From an uncultured Flavobacteriales bacterium (GTDB lineage: Bacteria > Bacteroidota > Bacteroidia > Flavobacteriales_D > Parvicellaceae): DNA of 64,000 nucleotides. Positions 16,591 through 26,670 of the stretch are shown piece after piece. Positions within the stretch are counted from its first letter, which is position 1. Every line of letters starts with the position of its first letter. The stretch covers positions 235,028 to 299,027 of the forward strand of contig CALSNM010000007.1 in NCBI GenBank assembly GCA_943787725.1, written 5' to 3'. Position numbers and translations under genes: made by a program. The notes under the pieces are model-generated. The model had not been told where the DNA came from. It saw only the letters and a list, made by a program, of their open reading frames with translations, and did not search any database.

Positions 16591-18447
16591 ATGAGGGAAA
16601 TTATGCAAACAGATAAAATGCTAACTTATATTGAAGAGGTATTAAAAAACATGCCAACTGACTGGGTAAACTTAACAACCCATCGATTAGATATTTACGA
16701 TGAAAGTTTAGCCAAAATTGAGTTTTTAGACCAATTTGAAAAGCTTTATAGCGATAATAATTCTGAACCTTCCGCGCTCAATGGATTGCGCACTGCATAT
16801 GACTATATACGACTAGGTCATCCATTATCCTGTGTCTTAGAGTGGTCAATTGCGAACTTAAATAATACCAAGGCAGAAAATGTAATCAGTTTTTCGTCCA
16901 AGACGACTCCGCTTTTAGCCATTTTGAGAAAAAACTTATTGTCAAATAGAAACACGCAAATCTTTTACACAGGAATAATACCTGATTTTTTCAACGAAAA
17001 CGTAATCAAGGAAGTTTACGGCTATAATTTTGAATTGATACGAGTGAACAAGGCATCAGATGTTTTAGCCTTTGACGGCAGCAATATTTTCATTTCACAA
17101 CATATTGAAATTTCCAATTTTAACACCAATGAAAATGTTGATTTCTTTCTCAATTTACATACAGAATTTGGAAGTGTTTTATTGGTAAACGGCCAAGAAA
17201 ATGAAAGCTACATATCCGAAATACAACACGTTAGAAGAAGAGAAACCATTGCAATGACGCCGATTAATGCACTTTCCGCATTAAAAGGGTTAGCAACCTC
17301 ATCTTTTGATGCTACGCATGCGGCTAATGTTGAGATTGACAAAGCAGCTACTATAGCAGCTATTAAAGAAATTACCGGTGCACCTACAAAAGCACTGGTA
17401 GGTTCTAGTGGGCTATCTATCCAATATGCTATTATGATGGGTCTGATAGATTATGCAAAAGAAAATCACAAAGGAAAGGCGATTAAATTTGTTGTTCCTC
17501 CCAATTGTTACGGAGGAACCAACGATCAAGCAAGACGTGTTGCTGCTTGTATTGAAAATGTAGAAGTGGTAGATTTACCAGTAGATGGTGACCATGATAT
17601 GGTTCAAAGCATTGAAATCGTTTTAGATAAAATCGCTAAAGAAAATGCCATACCTTATATTATCGCTGAGATCCCAACCAATCCTAGAGTTGAAGTTCCA
17701 GACCTTAAACAATTAAGAGATGTTCTAAGTAAAGTACGTTCCACTGAAATTGATGAAGTGGCTGTCGATCCAGTTTTTATTTTAGATCAAACCTTTTGTC
17801 CTAATGTACTCTTCTTAGGTGAAGATAAAGTACTCTGTGATGTACGAACCATTTCTTACGCTAGTGGGTCTAAATTCCCGAGTGGAGGCCAGTGCACTGC
17901 TGGTTATTGTGTAGGAAATAAAAAGACCACTGCTTTGATGGATAAAATTGAATTACATTTAGAACTGTGTGATAATGAAGCAACCAATCTTCAATATAAA
18001 ATATTAGCCAAACAACTGCCTTCAATGCTGCAGAGAATTAGTGATGCGTATAAAAACACGCGCGAATTTGTAAACTTCATCAAAGAAACTTTACCAACTG
18101 CTAAAATTAATTTTGTTTCTGAAGAACTGGCTGCACAAAGTTTTACACCCTCTGTGTTTTCGTTAGATCTCCCTACTAAAGGCAATAGCCATGAAGAAAG
18201 AGAAATTTATAAAAGAGAATTGAATTTGAAATTAATCAATTTGATGATTAGTAAGATCCCCAATGAAAGCAAGTACTGCGTTAGTTATGGTCAACTCAAA
18301 GGGTGTTATTGGACCATACCAGCCACATCTACTCAAGGAACGACCAAAGAAGGTGACAAAGACTACATCGCAAGGGTAGCTCTTTCGGCTAATATGGACC
18401 TAGATTTGCATAAAAAAGTTTTTCGAGATTTTGTTAAAAATATTTAA
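16591..18447 (+). CDS. PLP-dependent Cys/Met-metabolism-type enzyme with a long N-terminal extension
   Basis: 618 residues, much longer than the 380-400 of classical cystathionine synthases and lyases. The C-terminal part (from about residue 200) has the fold type I layout of the Cys/Met PLP family: 'TKALVGSSGLSIQYAIMMGL' in the cofactor-binding region, 'EIPTNPRVEVPDL' (matching the family's 'ETPTNPTMKV'), 'VFILDQTFCPN' (matching 'VDNTFATP'), and the PLP lysine K428 in 'YASGSKFPSGGQ'. The first 200 residues match nothing I recognise. The reaction is unknown; carbon-sulfur or gamma-elimination chemistry is a family-based guess. A classical metB-type gene is also present at 34297. Start ATG 16591 or 16603-16606. 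Confidence 0.8.
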   Translation: MREIMQTDKMLTYIEEVLKNMPTDWVNLTTHRLDIYDESLAKIEFLDQFEKLYSDNNSEPSALNGLRTAYDYIRLGHPLSCVLEWSIANLNNTKAENVISFSSKTTPLLAILRKNLLSNRNTQIFYTGIIPDFFNENVIKEVYGYNFELIRVNKASDVLAFDGSNIFISQHIEISNFNTNENVDFFLNLHTEFGSVLLVNGQENESYISEIQHVRRRETIAMTPINALSALKGLATSSFDATHAANVEIDKAATIAAIKEITGAPTKALVGSSGLSIQYAIMMGLIDYAKENHKGKAIKFVVPPNCYGGTNDQARRVAACIENVEVVDLPVDGDHDMVQSIEIVLDKIAKENAIPYIIAEIPTNPRVEVPDLKQLRDVLSKVRSTEIDEVAVDPVFILDQTFCPNVLFLGEDKVLCDVRTISYASGSKFPSGGQCTAGYCVGNKKTTALMDKIELHLELCDNEATNLQYKILAKQLPSMLQRISDAYKNTREFVNFIKETLPTAKINFVSEELAAQSFTPSVFSLDLPTKGNSHEEREIYKRELNLKLINLMISKIPNESKYCVSYGQLKGCYWTIPATSTQGTTKEGDKDYIARVALSANMDLDLHKKVFRDFVKNI

Positions 18448-18552
18448 CCGTTTCTTTTCTAGAAAGTCTTTACTCGAGAAAATCATTAGCAAAAATATTA
18501 TAAAGAAATTTCCTATATTTACATACATTACTTTTAAAAAAAACTTAAACAA

Positions 18553-19125
18553 ATGAATAGTATAAACCCAATATGGATAATAATTGGACTAGGCGTAATA
18601 ATCGCATTTTGGATTGTCTCAATTTATAATAAATTAGTCCAACTTAAAAACAATAGAGAAAATGCCTTTGCAGATATTGATGTGCAGTTAAAACAAAGAC
18701 ATGATTTGATCCCACAACTTGTTTCAACTGTAAAAGGTTACGCTTCTCATGAAGAAGGGGTCTTAACCGCTGTAACCAAAGCGAGACAAAAAGCCGTAAT
18801 GGCCAATACGGTTAATGACAAAATTGCTGCTGAAGTTGCTTTAACATCTGCCGTGTCTGGTTTTAATATGCAGATGGAAGCATATCCAGATTTAAAAGCA
18901 AATCAAAACTTCATGCAACTACAAGAAGAAATGTCGGATATAGAGAATAAATTGGCTGCAGTTAGAAGATACTTTAATTCGGCAACAAGAGAAATGAATA
19001 ACGCTGTTCAAAAATTTCCAAGTAATATTCTTGCAGGAATGTTTGGTTTTAAAGAACAACCTTATTTCGACTTAGGTGTTGAACAAAGAGAAAGTTTGGA
19101 CAAAGCTCCTGAAATTAACTTTTAG
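18553..19125 (+). CDS. lemA: LemA family protein
   Basis: 190 residues. An N-terminal membrane anchor ('IWIIIGLGVIIAFWIVSIYN') is followed by the LemA core: 'VQLKNNRENAFADIDVQLKQ', 'RHDLIPQLVSTVKGYASHE' and 'AVRRYFNSATREMNNAVQKF', then 'FKEQPYFDL' near the end. The family is a helical membrane-associated protein of unclear role, often encoded next to an M48 protease, as here (12 bases to the next gene). Confidence 0.95.
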   Translation: MNSINPIWIIIGLGVIIAFWIVSIYNKLVQLKNNRENAFADIDVQLKQRHDLIPQLVSTVKGYASHEEGVLTAVTKARQKAVMANTVNDKIAAEVALTSAVSGFNMQMEAYPDLKANQNFMQLQEEMSDIENKLAAVRRYFNSATREMNNAVQKFPSNILAGMFGFKEQPYFDLGVEQRESLDKAPEINF

Positions 19126-19136
19126 AATTAGCAGCA

Positions 19137-20072
19137 TTGAAATACATAGGCCTACAAACACAAATTTCTAGAAACAACTTTCGGTCAATTTTATTACTGA
19201 TCGCTTTTCCTGCTGTTATACTTGGAAGTATATGGCTAGTTATATTCATCTTGACGAAAATGGATAGTTATAACTCCGACCCCTTTGGGGTAGCGAATTC
19301 GATGTTCATGGAATTCGCTCCTTTTGTTCTTATTGCTATTTCCGTTTGGTTCATAATTGCATTTCTATTTCAAAAGCACATGATTAAGATGGCTACCAAA
19401 GCGCATACATTGAAACGAAAAGACAATATGCGTGTTTATAATTTGGTCGAAAATCTCTGTATGTCGAAAGGTATGAAAATGCCAAAAGTAAATGTAATTG
19501 AAACCGACGCGTTGAATGCTTTCGCAAGCGGAATAACGGAGAACAGCTATACTGTAACACTAACCCAAGGCATAATGGACAAACTAGAAGATGATGAGCT
19601 AGAAGGTGTTATTGCGCATGAGTTAATGCATATAAGAAACAAGGATGTTCGGTTACTTATTATTTCAATCATCTTTGTTGGGATTATTTCATTTATCATC
19701 CAAGTTGCATTTAGAAGTGTTTTATATGGAGGAAGAGGCAGCAACAAGAAAACAGATGGAAGGTTAATGCTAATCGTATTAGCTGTATCTTTATTAGCCT
19801 ATTTGTTTACGGTTATGTTCAAATTTGCACTTTCGCGAAAAAGAGAATACATGGCTGATGCAGGTGCTGCAGAAATGACAAAAAAACCACTCGCTTTAGC
19901 TTCTGCTTTGCGCAAAATATCTGGAAATTCTAAAATAGAAGGTATCCCTTGCAAAGATGTTGAACAAATGTATATAGATAATACGCAAAAGAACTTTTTG
20001 GGAGGACTAGGAGGATTGTTTGCAACACACCCTCCTATTGAAAAAAGAATAGAGACGTTGGAGCAGTTTTAG
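19137..20072 (+). CDS. M48 family membrane zinc metalloprotease (HtpX-like)
   Basis: 311 residues from TTG 19137. Two N-terminal membrane helices are followed by the catalytic motif H161-E-L-M-H165 in 'EGVIAHELMHIRNKDV', two further hydrophobic helices, and the third-ligand region 'KREYMADAGAAEM'. It ends with 'FATHPPIEKRIETLEQF', typical of HtpX-type proteases. The family degrades damaged membrane proteins. Paired with lemA 12 bases upstream, so very likely one transcript. No ATG lies early enough in frame, so TTG is the likely start. Confidence 0.93.
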   Translation: MKYIGLQTQISRNNFRSILLLIAFPAVILGSIWLVIFILTKMDSYNSDPFGVANSMFMEFAPFVLIAISVWFIIAFLFQKHMIKMATKAHTLKRKDNMRVYNLVENLCMSKGMKMPKVNVIETDALNAFASGITENSYTVTLTQGIMDKLEDDELEGVIAHELMHIRNKDVRLLIISIIFVGIISFIIQVAFRSVLYGGRGSNKKTDGRLMLIVLAVSLLAYLFTVMFKFALSRKREYMADAGAAEMTKKPLALASALRKISGNSKIEGIPCKDVEQMYIDNTQKNFLGGLGGLFATHPPIEKRIETLEQF

Positions 20073-20121
20073 TTTTCCGCGTCTTCAGGGTTTATTATCT
20101 AAAAAAACTCATGATCTCCAT

Positions 20122-23100
20122 TTAGAAGAACGCTCTTACTTGAACCCCTCCCGTATGAATTGCATTGTTTTCTTCTGTTTTCCTACCCATATAATTGATA
20201 GTCAGTTGAAGATTGTTTGCTAATGTTCGCTGGTAAGACAAATTCCAAGTAATGTTGTTTCCTGGCTGAAGTGCTTCCAACATTTCAAACGCCACTGAGG
20301 TGTTCGACTCTCCAACATAATTAATCATAATATAATTTAGCGTAGCATTAATAACACCTTTTTTTAATTGATTCATTTTCAAATTCCAGCCGATATCGGT
20401 GATGAAAGCCTCTTGCCCTCCAGACTCTATCATATTAAACTTCTCCCTGTAACTGCCTGAAAAAGATGTCCGAAAAACAGTAGAAGGCTGAACCGTGAAC
20501 TTCACTTCGGAAGAAGTATTAATCAACCGATAATTTTTATTAGGAGCATATTCAGAATTATTTATTTTTATCTCCTGCTCAGTCGAAGTCTGCAAAGTAA
20601 CTTTACGCGTTATATTCCAACGTATCTTTTCTTGATGGGTGGCTCTTTCTCTAGCGTCAAATCCACTTACCAAAAGCAACTTATTCTTTACCTCCTGATA
20701 TGTGTATTCCAATCCAAATTTAGGGTTAGAACGGTTAAAAAATGTTGAATTCCGGAATGAAGAGCTCAACGACTGCAATGCCGTATCGGAAACATTCGTT
20801 ATAAATGGGTTTGTTAATTCTGATATGTCTTGTAGTGATGTTTTTCTCTCTATTCGCAAAGCAGTTTGTGTATTGAATCGATTAATAAATTTTCCCAATC
20901 CTTTTTTTGACCTTATGATAAATCGAGGATTTAAGCTCACGACTTGATTGAACTGATTTGAAAATATTTTTACATACTCATTCGATGGCGTAAAAGCTCT
21001 TATATAAGTTGCTTGATCCGAAAATGCGGCTATTTCAAACTCACTTAAATCTTTAACATTATCATCGTTATAATCTATCCAAGTATATACCCCTTGACCA
21101 GCTGGCACTTCTATATATGCAAATACTTTCTTCAACTCCAAACCGCTACCAATTTCATAAAACGTAGAAGTTCGAATCGCTCCTTTAAGTATCTTCATAT
21201 TGTATTCCACTCTATTTAAGAGAGTGTTATCAGGCTTTACAGAAGTCAAAACCGAGTCTTTAATTTCTAAAACACGATACATAGACCTAACCCCAAAACG
21301 ATGATTTGGATTTCTATTAAGCTCAACAGAAACTCCTGGATTCATAGCCAAAGCAGCATTATCTATACTGTTATTACTTGTGTACTTATCCAAACGTTCT
21401 TTGTAAAAGAATCTAAACTTATTTTTGCTTGAGTCTTGATTTTGAATATAGACTTCCCAATCATAATATTGATAGCTATTATTCCAAAGTGAATCTCCCG
21501 TTTTGAATAAATTCATTTCATGATCATCTTTGAACCCAATTCTAACAAATCCAAATTGTTTAGAAATATCAGACTTATGTCTCAAGAAAGAGGTTTGATT
21601 GATACCCTGCGTGGTTAAATAACTAGCATTGATTTTTGCATTTACACCTTTTTTCCAATCAACTTTTAGCATATTTCTATATCCTGAATATATATCCGTA
21701 ATTTGATAAGTTGTAAAATCATATTGAATAATACCTACCACTCTGTTTAGCAAACCTAAAGACACTACACCATTATACTGGTCCTTCATATTATCAATCG
21801 ACTGCACATTCCAATTTCGTTGAAATTCAACTGTCCTGAAGCGCTCTATTCTTTTAAAATTAGATGACTGCGTTTCAAAATCTATAGCAGATTTAAACTT
21901 CCATTTTTTCGAAGAAAACATAGGTTTAATAGTATTAAATGATGCTTTTATTGCATACCCAGTATTATCATTTGAGCTTAGTGGTGAAAAAGTATTCAAG
22001 TCTTCATTTGAAATAGCGGCATCAAAAAACATTCTACTATATTTTGAAAATTTTTTCTCAAACCCAGCAGTGATCATTTGACGCTTTTTAGGAGTTGCAA
22101 GCACTCTGACAGGTTCATATGTTCCGTTCAAAACCAAAACACCATCTAAAGTGTCTGGAGCAATCCACTTATACAGACGTCCAAAAGCGCTAAAACCTTC
22201 TTCTATATAGTTCCCATTTCCTATACCAACATTCGAAAATACCAATCTGAAGTATGCACTGTCCGGATTGCTAGAGTTCACATAAACGGGGTCATAGCCC
22301 AAAGAATCTACTTTTTTGTATAAAACCTGATCGGAAGTAAATCCAACACTATCTGCACTTGGGGCAATTGCTGACAGTAAATCATCACCAACCTGTGCAA
22401 GTAAGTCTTTCTCGGATTGAATCAAGTCCTGCTGCAAAGGTTGATTCTTGCTATCCTGTTCGGAATAAACATTTAAATGAATCTTCCAATCATTCACCTT
22501 AAAGAGGTTACTTGACTCAACTACAGAACGTGCATAATTTTTATCTGAATATTGAAACTCAATGGTGATTCTTTTATCTTTGGTAATTAATTGCTTTGGA
22601 GTAAACTCTATTTCTGAAGTATTGTAATCAATTATGTAGTCATTCTCCTGACCTCTAGTTAATAACCTTCCGTCAATATAAACTCTTTCGGTACCGCTAA
22701 GAACTATAATGAATTGTTCGTTTTCTACGCCTGACAACCTATAAGGGCCTTGGTTCCCTTCAACTCCTTGAATTACGTTGCGACCAAATTTTCCTTTCGA
22801 AATTGCTGCACTGAACCTATTCTCAACAAAAGACATAATCGTGTCTGCGTTTTTATGCTTTTCAAGTATATTATTTGTCACTTTCGTGAACCCACCTCCT
22901 TGTGCTCTTTTGTTATAATTCAAAAAATATCCCTCAGGTTTTTTCATCCAAAAATCACCTGCAGTAAGTCTCCATGTATCAGAAAATAATTGAATAAAAA
23001 CTTGATCAAAATCTTGCAGCTGCTGAGTATTTCCTTCTGGTTGAATCGGCAAGTTATCATCTGTAACAGAGGCTAAAATCGAAATGTTATTAGAAATTCT

Positions 23101-23613
23101 TCCGGATAACTGTAAATTCAAATTAGAATTAATTGATAAATCTTGATTATTTCCAAACATTACACCACGAGATATACTTCCTGATTTATTTAATCCTCCC
23201 ATATTAAATATATCCGATTGAGTATTTACGGTCGAAAAACGAAAAGGGATAGGTGAATTATCTCCATGACGAAACATGGAGTTAGTGTCCTTATGAAAAT
23301 ATCTCTGATTAAAATTTACTGGAAAAACCCTGTAAGTTATTACCACGTCATCTTTGATTGGAGTGCGCCAAACCAAAATTGATTTCATGGGTAACAGCAG
23401 GTAGTCGACATCACTCACTAGTTGATTATTTGCCTGAACAATTACCGATCCTGGCACAATACTTAAACTATCTAAAAGAGTACTGTCGGAGATTATTTTA
23501 ATTTTTTTGACTCTCAAAGAATTGGGCAAGTTTTGCCCAACAACCATAAGATTAACTAACAGTAACATGGTTGATATTATCCAATATTGAATATGTTTTT
23601 TATCCTTTTTCAA
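20122..23613 (-). CDS. Large outer-membrane protein of Bacteroidota, function unknown
   Basis: About 1163 residues. Start chosen at TTG 23613 because it gives a lysine-rich signal peptide (residues 2-25) ending before 'VVGQ'; a further TTG at 23622 sits next to a -7 element (23627-23634). The protein is rich in beta-strand patterns. The region 'MFGNNQDLSINSNLNLQLSG' and 'ITDDNLPIQPEGNTQQLQDF'-like text (about residues 150-190) resembles the SprA-like motif of Bacteroidota beta-barrel proteins, and strands run to an aromatic C-terminus ('GGVQVRAFF'). That ending is what an outer-membrane beta-barrel shows. I cannot assign a substrate or pathway; it is not SprA itself (too short). Monocistronic. 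Confidence 0.75.
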   Translation of the reverse strand: MKKDKKHIQYWIISTMLLLVNLMVVGQNLPNSLRVKKIKIISDSTLLDSLSIVPGSVIVQANNQLVSDVDYLLLPMKSILVWRTPIKDDVVITYRVFPVNFNQRYFHKDTNSMFRHGDNSPIPFRFSTVNTQSDIFNMGGLNKSGSISRGVMFGNNQDLSINSNLNLQLSGRISNNISILASVTDDNLPIQPEGNTQQLQDFDQVFIQLFSDTWRLTAGDFWMKKPEGYFLNYNKRAQGGGFTKVTNNILEKHKNADTIMSFVENRFSAAISKGKFGRNVIQGVEGNQGPYRLSGVENEQFIIVLSGTERVYIDGRLLTRGQENDYIIDYNTSEIEFTPKQLITKDKRITIEFQYSDKNYARSVVESSNLFKVNDWKIHLNVYSEQDSKNQPLQQDLIQSEKDLLAQVGDDLLSAIAPSADSVGFTSDQVLYKKVDSLGYDPVYVNSSNPDSAYFRLVFSNVGIGNGNYIEEGFSAFGRLYKWIAPDTLDGVLVLNGTYEPVRVLATPKKRQMITAGFEKKFSKYSRMFFDAAISNEDLNTFSPLSSNDNTGYAIKASFNTIKPMFSSKKWKFKSAIDFETQSSNFKRIERFRTVEFQRNWNVQSIDNMKDQYNGVVSLGLLNRVVGIIQYDFTTYQITDIYSGYRNMLKVDWKKGVNAKINASYLTTQGINQTSFLRHKSDISKQFGFVRIGFKDDHEMNLFKTGDSLWNNSYQYYDWEVYIQNQDSSKNKFRFFYKERLDKYTSNNSIDNAALAMNPGVSVELNRNPNHRFGVRSMYRVLEIKDSVLTSVKPDNTLLNRVEYNMKILKGAIRTSTFYEIGSGLELKKVFAYIEVPAGQGVYTWIDYNDDNVKDLSEFEIAAFSDQATYIRAFTPSNEYVKIFSNQFNQVVSLNPRFIIRSKKGLGKFINRFNTQTALRIERKTSLQDISELTNPFITNVSDTALQSLSSSFRNSTFFNRSNPKFGLEYTYQEVKNKLLLVSGFDARERATHQEKIRWNITRKVTLQTSTEQEIKINNSEYAPNKNYRLINTSSEVKFTVQPSTVFRTSFSGSYREKFNMIESGGQEAFITDIGWNLKMNQLKKGVINATLNYIMINYVGESNTSVAFEMLEALQPGNNITWNLSYQRTLANNLQLTINYMGRKTEENNAIHTGGVQVRAFF

Positions 23614-23626
23614 TGAAAACAAAAGA

Positions 23627-23634
23627 CAAAAATA
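23627..23634 (-). promoter_or_regulatory. -7 promoter element of the large outer-membrane protein
   Basis: Minus-strand TATTTTTG, 13 bases before TTG 23613. It makes TTG 23622, only four bases away, an unlikely start. Confidence 0.45.
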
Positions 23635-23731
23635 GTTTACTTATTACAATTAACTATTCCCAAAACGAACGATTAAGCCATATCGTATAAGCCAGCCCAT
23701 AAAAAATATTTAATTTGTATACTATTTTCCT

Positions 23732-23739
23732 TATATTTG
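23732..23739 (+). promoter_or_regulatory. -7 promoter element of the solute-binding lipoprotein
   Basis: TATATTTG 29 bases before ATG 23769; a TTTG lies at 23714-23717. Confidence 0.5.
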
Positions 23740-23768
23740 CGGCTTATTTTAACTCGTAAAATTTAAGA

Positions 23769-25547
23769 ATGAAAAATATATTTCTGTTTAGCTTGGTTTC
23801 TTTAATGATTGTAGGAGGGATGAGTAGTTGTGGTTCAACTGAAGAAACTAAAGACGAAGGTACCCCTGTCAGCTTGACTGAAGCCAAAGGACATTATCTT
23901 GAGGGAGATAAAAAATACAAAATCTGGTACGGTGGTATTTTTAGAATAAATGAAGTTGAAAATTTTAAAAACCTTTACCCGCATAGCCTAACAGATGCTA
24001 TTTCCAGTCATATCGGAGCTCAAATATATCAAGGGCTTTTTAGATTGAATCAAAAAACTTTGAAAGTTGAAAAGTGCCTAGCTGAAGACTACTCAGTGAA
24101 CGAAGATGCAACTGTTTGGACTATGACATTAAGAGACGGAGTTTATTTTCACGATGACCCTTGTTTTGATGGCGGTAAAGGAAGGAAAGTTACGGTTGAA
24201 GATTTTAAATACTGTTTCGATAAGTTGTGTGAATCGTATCCAGACAACAAACTTTATGAACTGTTTCAAGACAGAGTTGTTGGTGCTAAAGAGTATTTCG
24301 AATCTACAAAATCAGGATCTCCATTAGAAGGTGGTGTTTCTGGGGTAAAAATTATTGGAAATTCAATTGAAATAACACTGAAAAGCCCTTTCTCGGCATT
24401 TGACAAAGTCTTAAGCCACAATGCTTGCTGGGTGTTCCCTAGAGAAGCTTGGGACAAATACGGCAGTGACATGAGAGCCAAATGTGTTGGATCTGGACCA
24501 TTTAAAGTTGATGTTATCAAAGAAGGTGTTCAAGTAAGACTGGTGCGTAATGAGAATTACTGGGAATCGGATGAACATGGAAACAAACTGCCCTACATCA
24601 ACATAATTAAAACAACTTTCACGCAAGACAAAAAAACCGAACTATCAAGTTTCCAAAGCGGAAAATTAGATATGATTTGGAAACTTCCTGTCGAAGAAAT
24701 GTCTTCTGTTTTAGGGACTTTGAAAGAAGCTCAGAATGGTGAAAATACAGAGTTCCAATACCAACAAAAAAGAGGTATGTCAACACAATTCTACTGTTTC
24801 TTGCACACAAGTGAATTATTTAGTGACTTGAGAGTTCGTAAAGCTTTCAACTTAGCAATTAACAGGGAAGACCTTGTAAAGTACACTTTACAAGGAGAAG
24901 GAGAACCAGGAATACATGGTTTTGTTCCTGACTTTGGTGCGTACGACAATAAAACCATTAAGGGGTTTAATTTTGATCCTGAACGAGCCAGAGAATTAAT
25001 GGCAGAATCAGGACATACAGACGGTAAAGGACTAGAAAACATCACACTTTACATTAATGAAGGAGGCTCAACTAATATATTACTTGCTGAAGCCATTCAA
25101 AATCAACTGAGAGAGAATATAGGTGTTAAAATAAATATTGAGCCCTTACAAATGCCCGTTCACATCCAAAAATTCCAAACAGGTCAAGAAGATTTTTGGA
25201 GAATTGCTTGGGTAGCAGACTATCCAGATCCTGAAAACTTTTTGAAATTATTCTATGGAAAAAATGTTCCTGCGGATCCAACTGCAGAATCATTTCCAAA
25301 CTTCTCTAGATATACAAATCCTCAATTTGACGAGATGTTCGAAAAAGCTCTCGCGGAGGTTGATGATGACACTAGGGATGAATTATTCCACTCATGTGAC
25401 AGTTTATTAATTGCTGATGCAGCATTTATGCCTATCTACTATGATGAGTATATTCGTTTATTAAAATTGAATGTTAGAGCATTTCCCCAGAATGCGATGG
25501 AGTACCGAGATTTATCTAGAGTATTCTTTTCAAGAGAAGAGGAATAA
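23769..25547 (+). CDS. ABC transporter substrate-binding lipoprotein, family 5 (peptide-type)
   Basis: 592 residues. Signal peptide with a lipobox cysteine near residue 21 ('GGMSSCGS'), so it should be lipid-anchored. The SBP_bac_5 fold is clear: 'GLFRLNQKTLKVEKCLAEDY', 'WTMTLRDGVYFHDDPCF', 'VRKAFNLAINREDLV', and near the end 'DYPDPENFLKLFYGKNVP' and 'NFSRYTNPQFDEM'. Family members bind oligopeptides, nickel or other solutes for an ABC importer. No permease or ATPase genes are adjacent, which is common for this type in Bacteroidota. It ends before a strong terminator. Confidence 0.9.
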   Translation: MKNIFLFSLVSLMIVGGMSSCGSTEETKDEGTPVSLTEAKGHYLEGDKKYKIWYGGIFRINEVENFKNLYPHSLTDAISSHIGAQIYQGLFRLNQKTLKVEKCLAEDYSVNEDATVWTMTLRDGVYFHDDPCFDGGKGRKVTVEDFKYCFDKLCESYPDNKLYELFQDRVVGAKEYFESTKSGSPLEGGVSGVKIIGNSIEITLKSPFSAFDKVLSHNACWVFPREAWDKYGSDMRAKCVGSGPFKVDVIKEGVQVRLVRNENYWESDEHGNKLPYINIIKTTFTQDKKTELSSFQSGKLDMIWKLPVEEMSSVLGTLKEAQNGENTEFQYQQKRGMSTQFYCFLHTSELFSDLRVRKAFNLAINREDLVKYTLQGEGEPGIHGFVPDFGAYDNKTIKGFNFDPERARELMAESGHTDGKGLENITLYINEGGSTNILLAEAIQNQLRENIGVKINIEPLQMPVHIQKFQTGQEDFWRIAWVADYPDPENFLKLFYGKNVPADPTAESFPNFSRYTNPQFDEMFEKALAEVDDDTRDELFHSCDSLLIADAAFMPIYYDEYIRLLKLNVRAFPQNAMEYRDLSRVFFSREEE

Positions 25548-25569
25548 CTTTTTCAACAAAAAATTATTG

Positions 25570-25597
25570 AAAAGGAGTGCTAATGCGCTCCTTTTTC
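25570..25597 (+). terminator. Rho-independent terminator of the solute-binding protein gene
   Basis: AAAAGGAGTGC (25570-25580), loop TAAT, GCGCTCCTTTTT (25585-25596). An 11-base-pair stem with one G-T pair, followed by T-rich sequence. Confidence 0.85.
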
Positions 25598-25664
25598 ATT
25601 TCAAAAAACAACTAATTTAGCTTTGGCTTATCTTTTGTTAGTTAGCATACAAATAAATTGAATT

Positions 25665-26654
25665 ATGAAAAAAACCCTCTATATATCGGTTATATCTGCA
25701 TTTATTCTTGCTTCATGTGTTCCCGCAAGAAAATACCAGGATTTGGAGAGCAAACAAAAAGAATGCTCAGACGAATTAGATAAACTAAAATCAAGAAATG
25801 CTGATTTAGAAACCTTAGCAACTGAACAACATGAAAAGGTAGTGGACCTATCAGAAAGAGTTTCTCGTTTGAAAGGAGACACTACTCTATTGGGAAAATC
25901 TCTGCGAATGAAAGAAAAGCAATATGACAAAATAGATGCTTTAAACCAGCGCATACAGTTACAATTAGAATCTTTACAAAAAGGAAGTGCTATTGAAAAT
26001 CAACGATTGATGGCAGATCTGAATGCTACAAGGCTTGAACTTCAGAAAAAAGAAGATGAACTGAGATTACTAGAAATGGAATTGAGTCAAAAGAAATTAG
26101 ACTTGGACAGGCTTTCCTTAGACCTAGCTGCAAGAGAAAAAAGAGTAAACGAATTAGAAGCTTTAATTGCACAAAAAGATGCAGCTGTAAAAGCATTGAA
26201 AGACAAAGTCATGAATGCCCTAATGGGATTCAAAGACAAAGGTCTAAGCGTAGTTCAAAAAAACGGAAGAGTTTATGTAAGCATGGAAGCTAAACTACTT
26301 TTTCCGTCTGGAAGTACGGCAGTAAATGCCGAAGGAAAGAAAGCCTTAGTTGAATTAGCGAAAGTATTGCAAGAGCAATCTGATCTGGATGTTTTGGTGG
26401 AAGGACACACTGACTCAGACAAAATGAAATCTTCAGCTCATCCAGAAGATAACTGGGAATTAAGTGTATTGAGAGCAACATCAGTTGTTAAAATAATGCT
26501 GACAAGCAGCTCTATAGACCCTAAAACGATTACAGCTGCAGGTAGAAGCATGTATTTACCTATTGATGAAAATGACAAAGCAAAAAACAGAAGAATTGAA
26601 GTAATTCTTACTCCAAAATTGGATGAATTATTTGACATGATATCGAATGAGTAA
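25665..26654 (+). CDS. OmpA-family lipoprotein with long coiled coil
   Basis: 329 residues. The lipobox 'LASC' (about residue 18) follows a signal peptide. Residues about 25-185 form a charged heptad-rich coiled coil ('LDKLKSRNADLETLATEQHE', 'MELSQKKLDLDRLSLDLAAR'). The C-terminal 120 residues are an OmpA peptidoglycan-binding domain, with 'VYVSMEAKLLFPSGSTAVNA', 'DVLVEGHTDSD' and 'NRRIEVILTP'. The layout suits a lipoprotein that reaches from the outer membrane through the periplasm to peptidoglycan. Monocistronic; the next gene converges on it 16 bases away. Confidence 0.93.
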   Translation: MKKTLYISVISAFILASCVPARKYQDLESKQKECSDELDKLKSRNADLETLATEQHEKVVDLSERVSRLKGDTTLLGKSLRMKEKQYDKIDALNQRIQLQLESLQKGSAIENQRLMADLNATRLELQKKEDELRLLEMELSQKKLDLDRLSLDLAAREKRVNELEALIAQKDAAVKALKDKVMNALMGFKDKGLSVVQKNGRVYVSMEAKLLFPSGSTAVNAEGKKALVELAKVLQEQSDLDVLVEGHTDSDKMKSSAHPEDNWELSVLRATSVVKIMLTSSSIDPKTITAAGRSMYLPIDENDKAKNRRIEVILTPKLDELFDMISNE

Positions 26655-26670
26655 TAACGTGAAAACTAAC

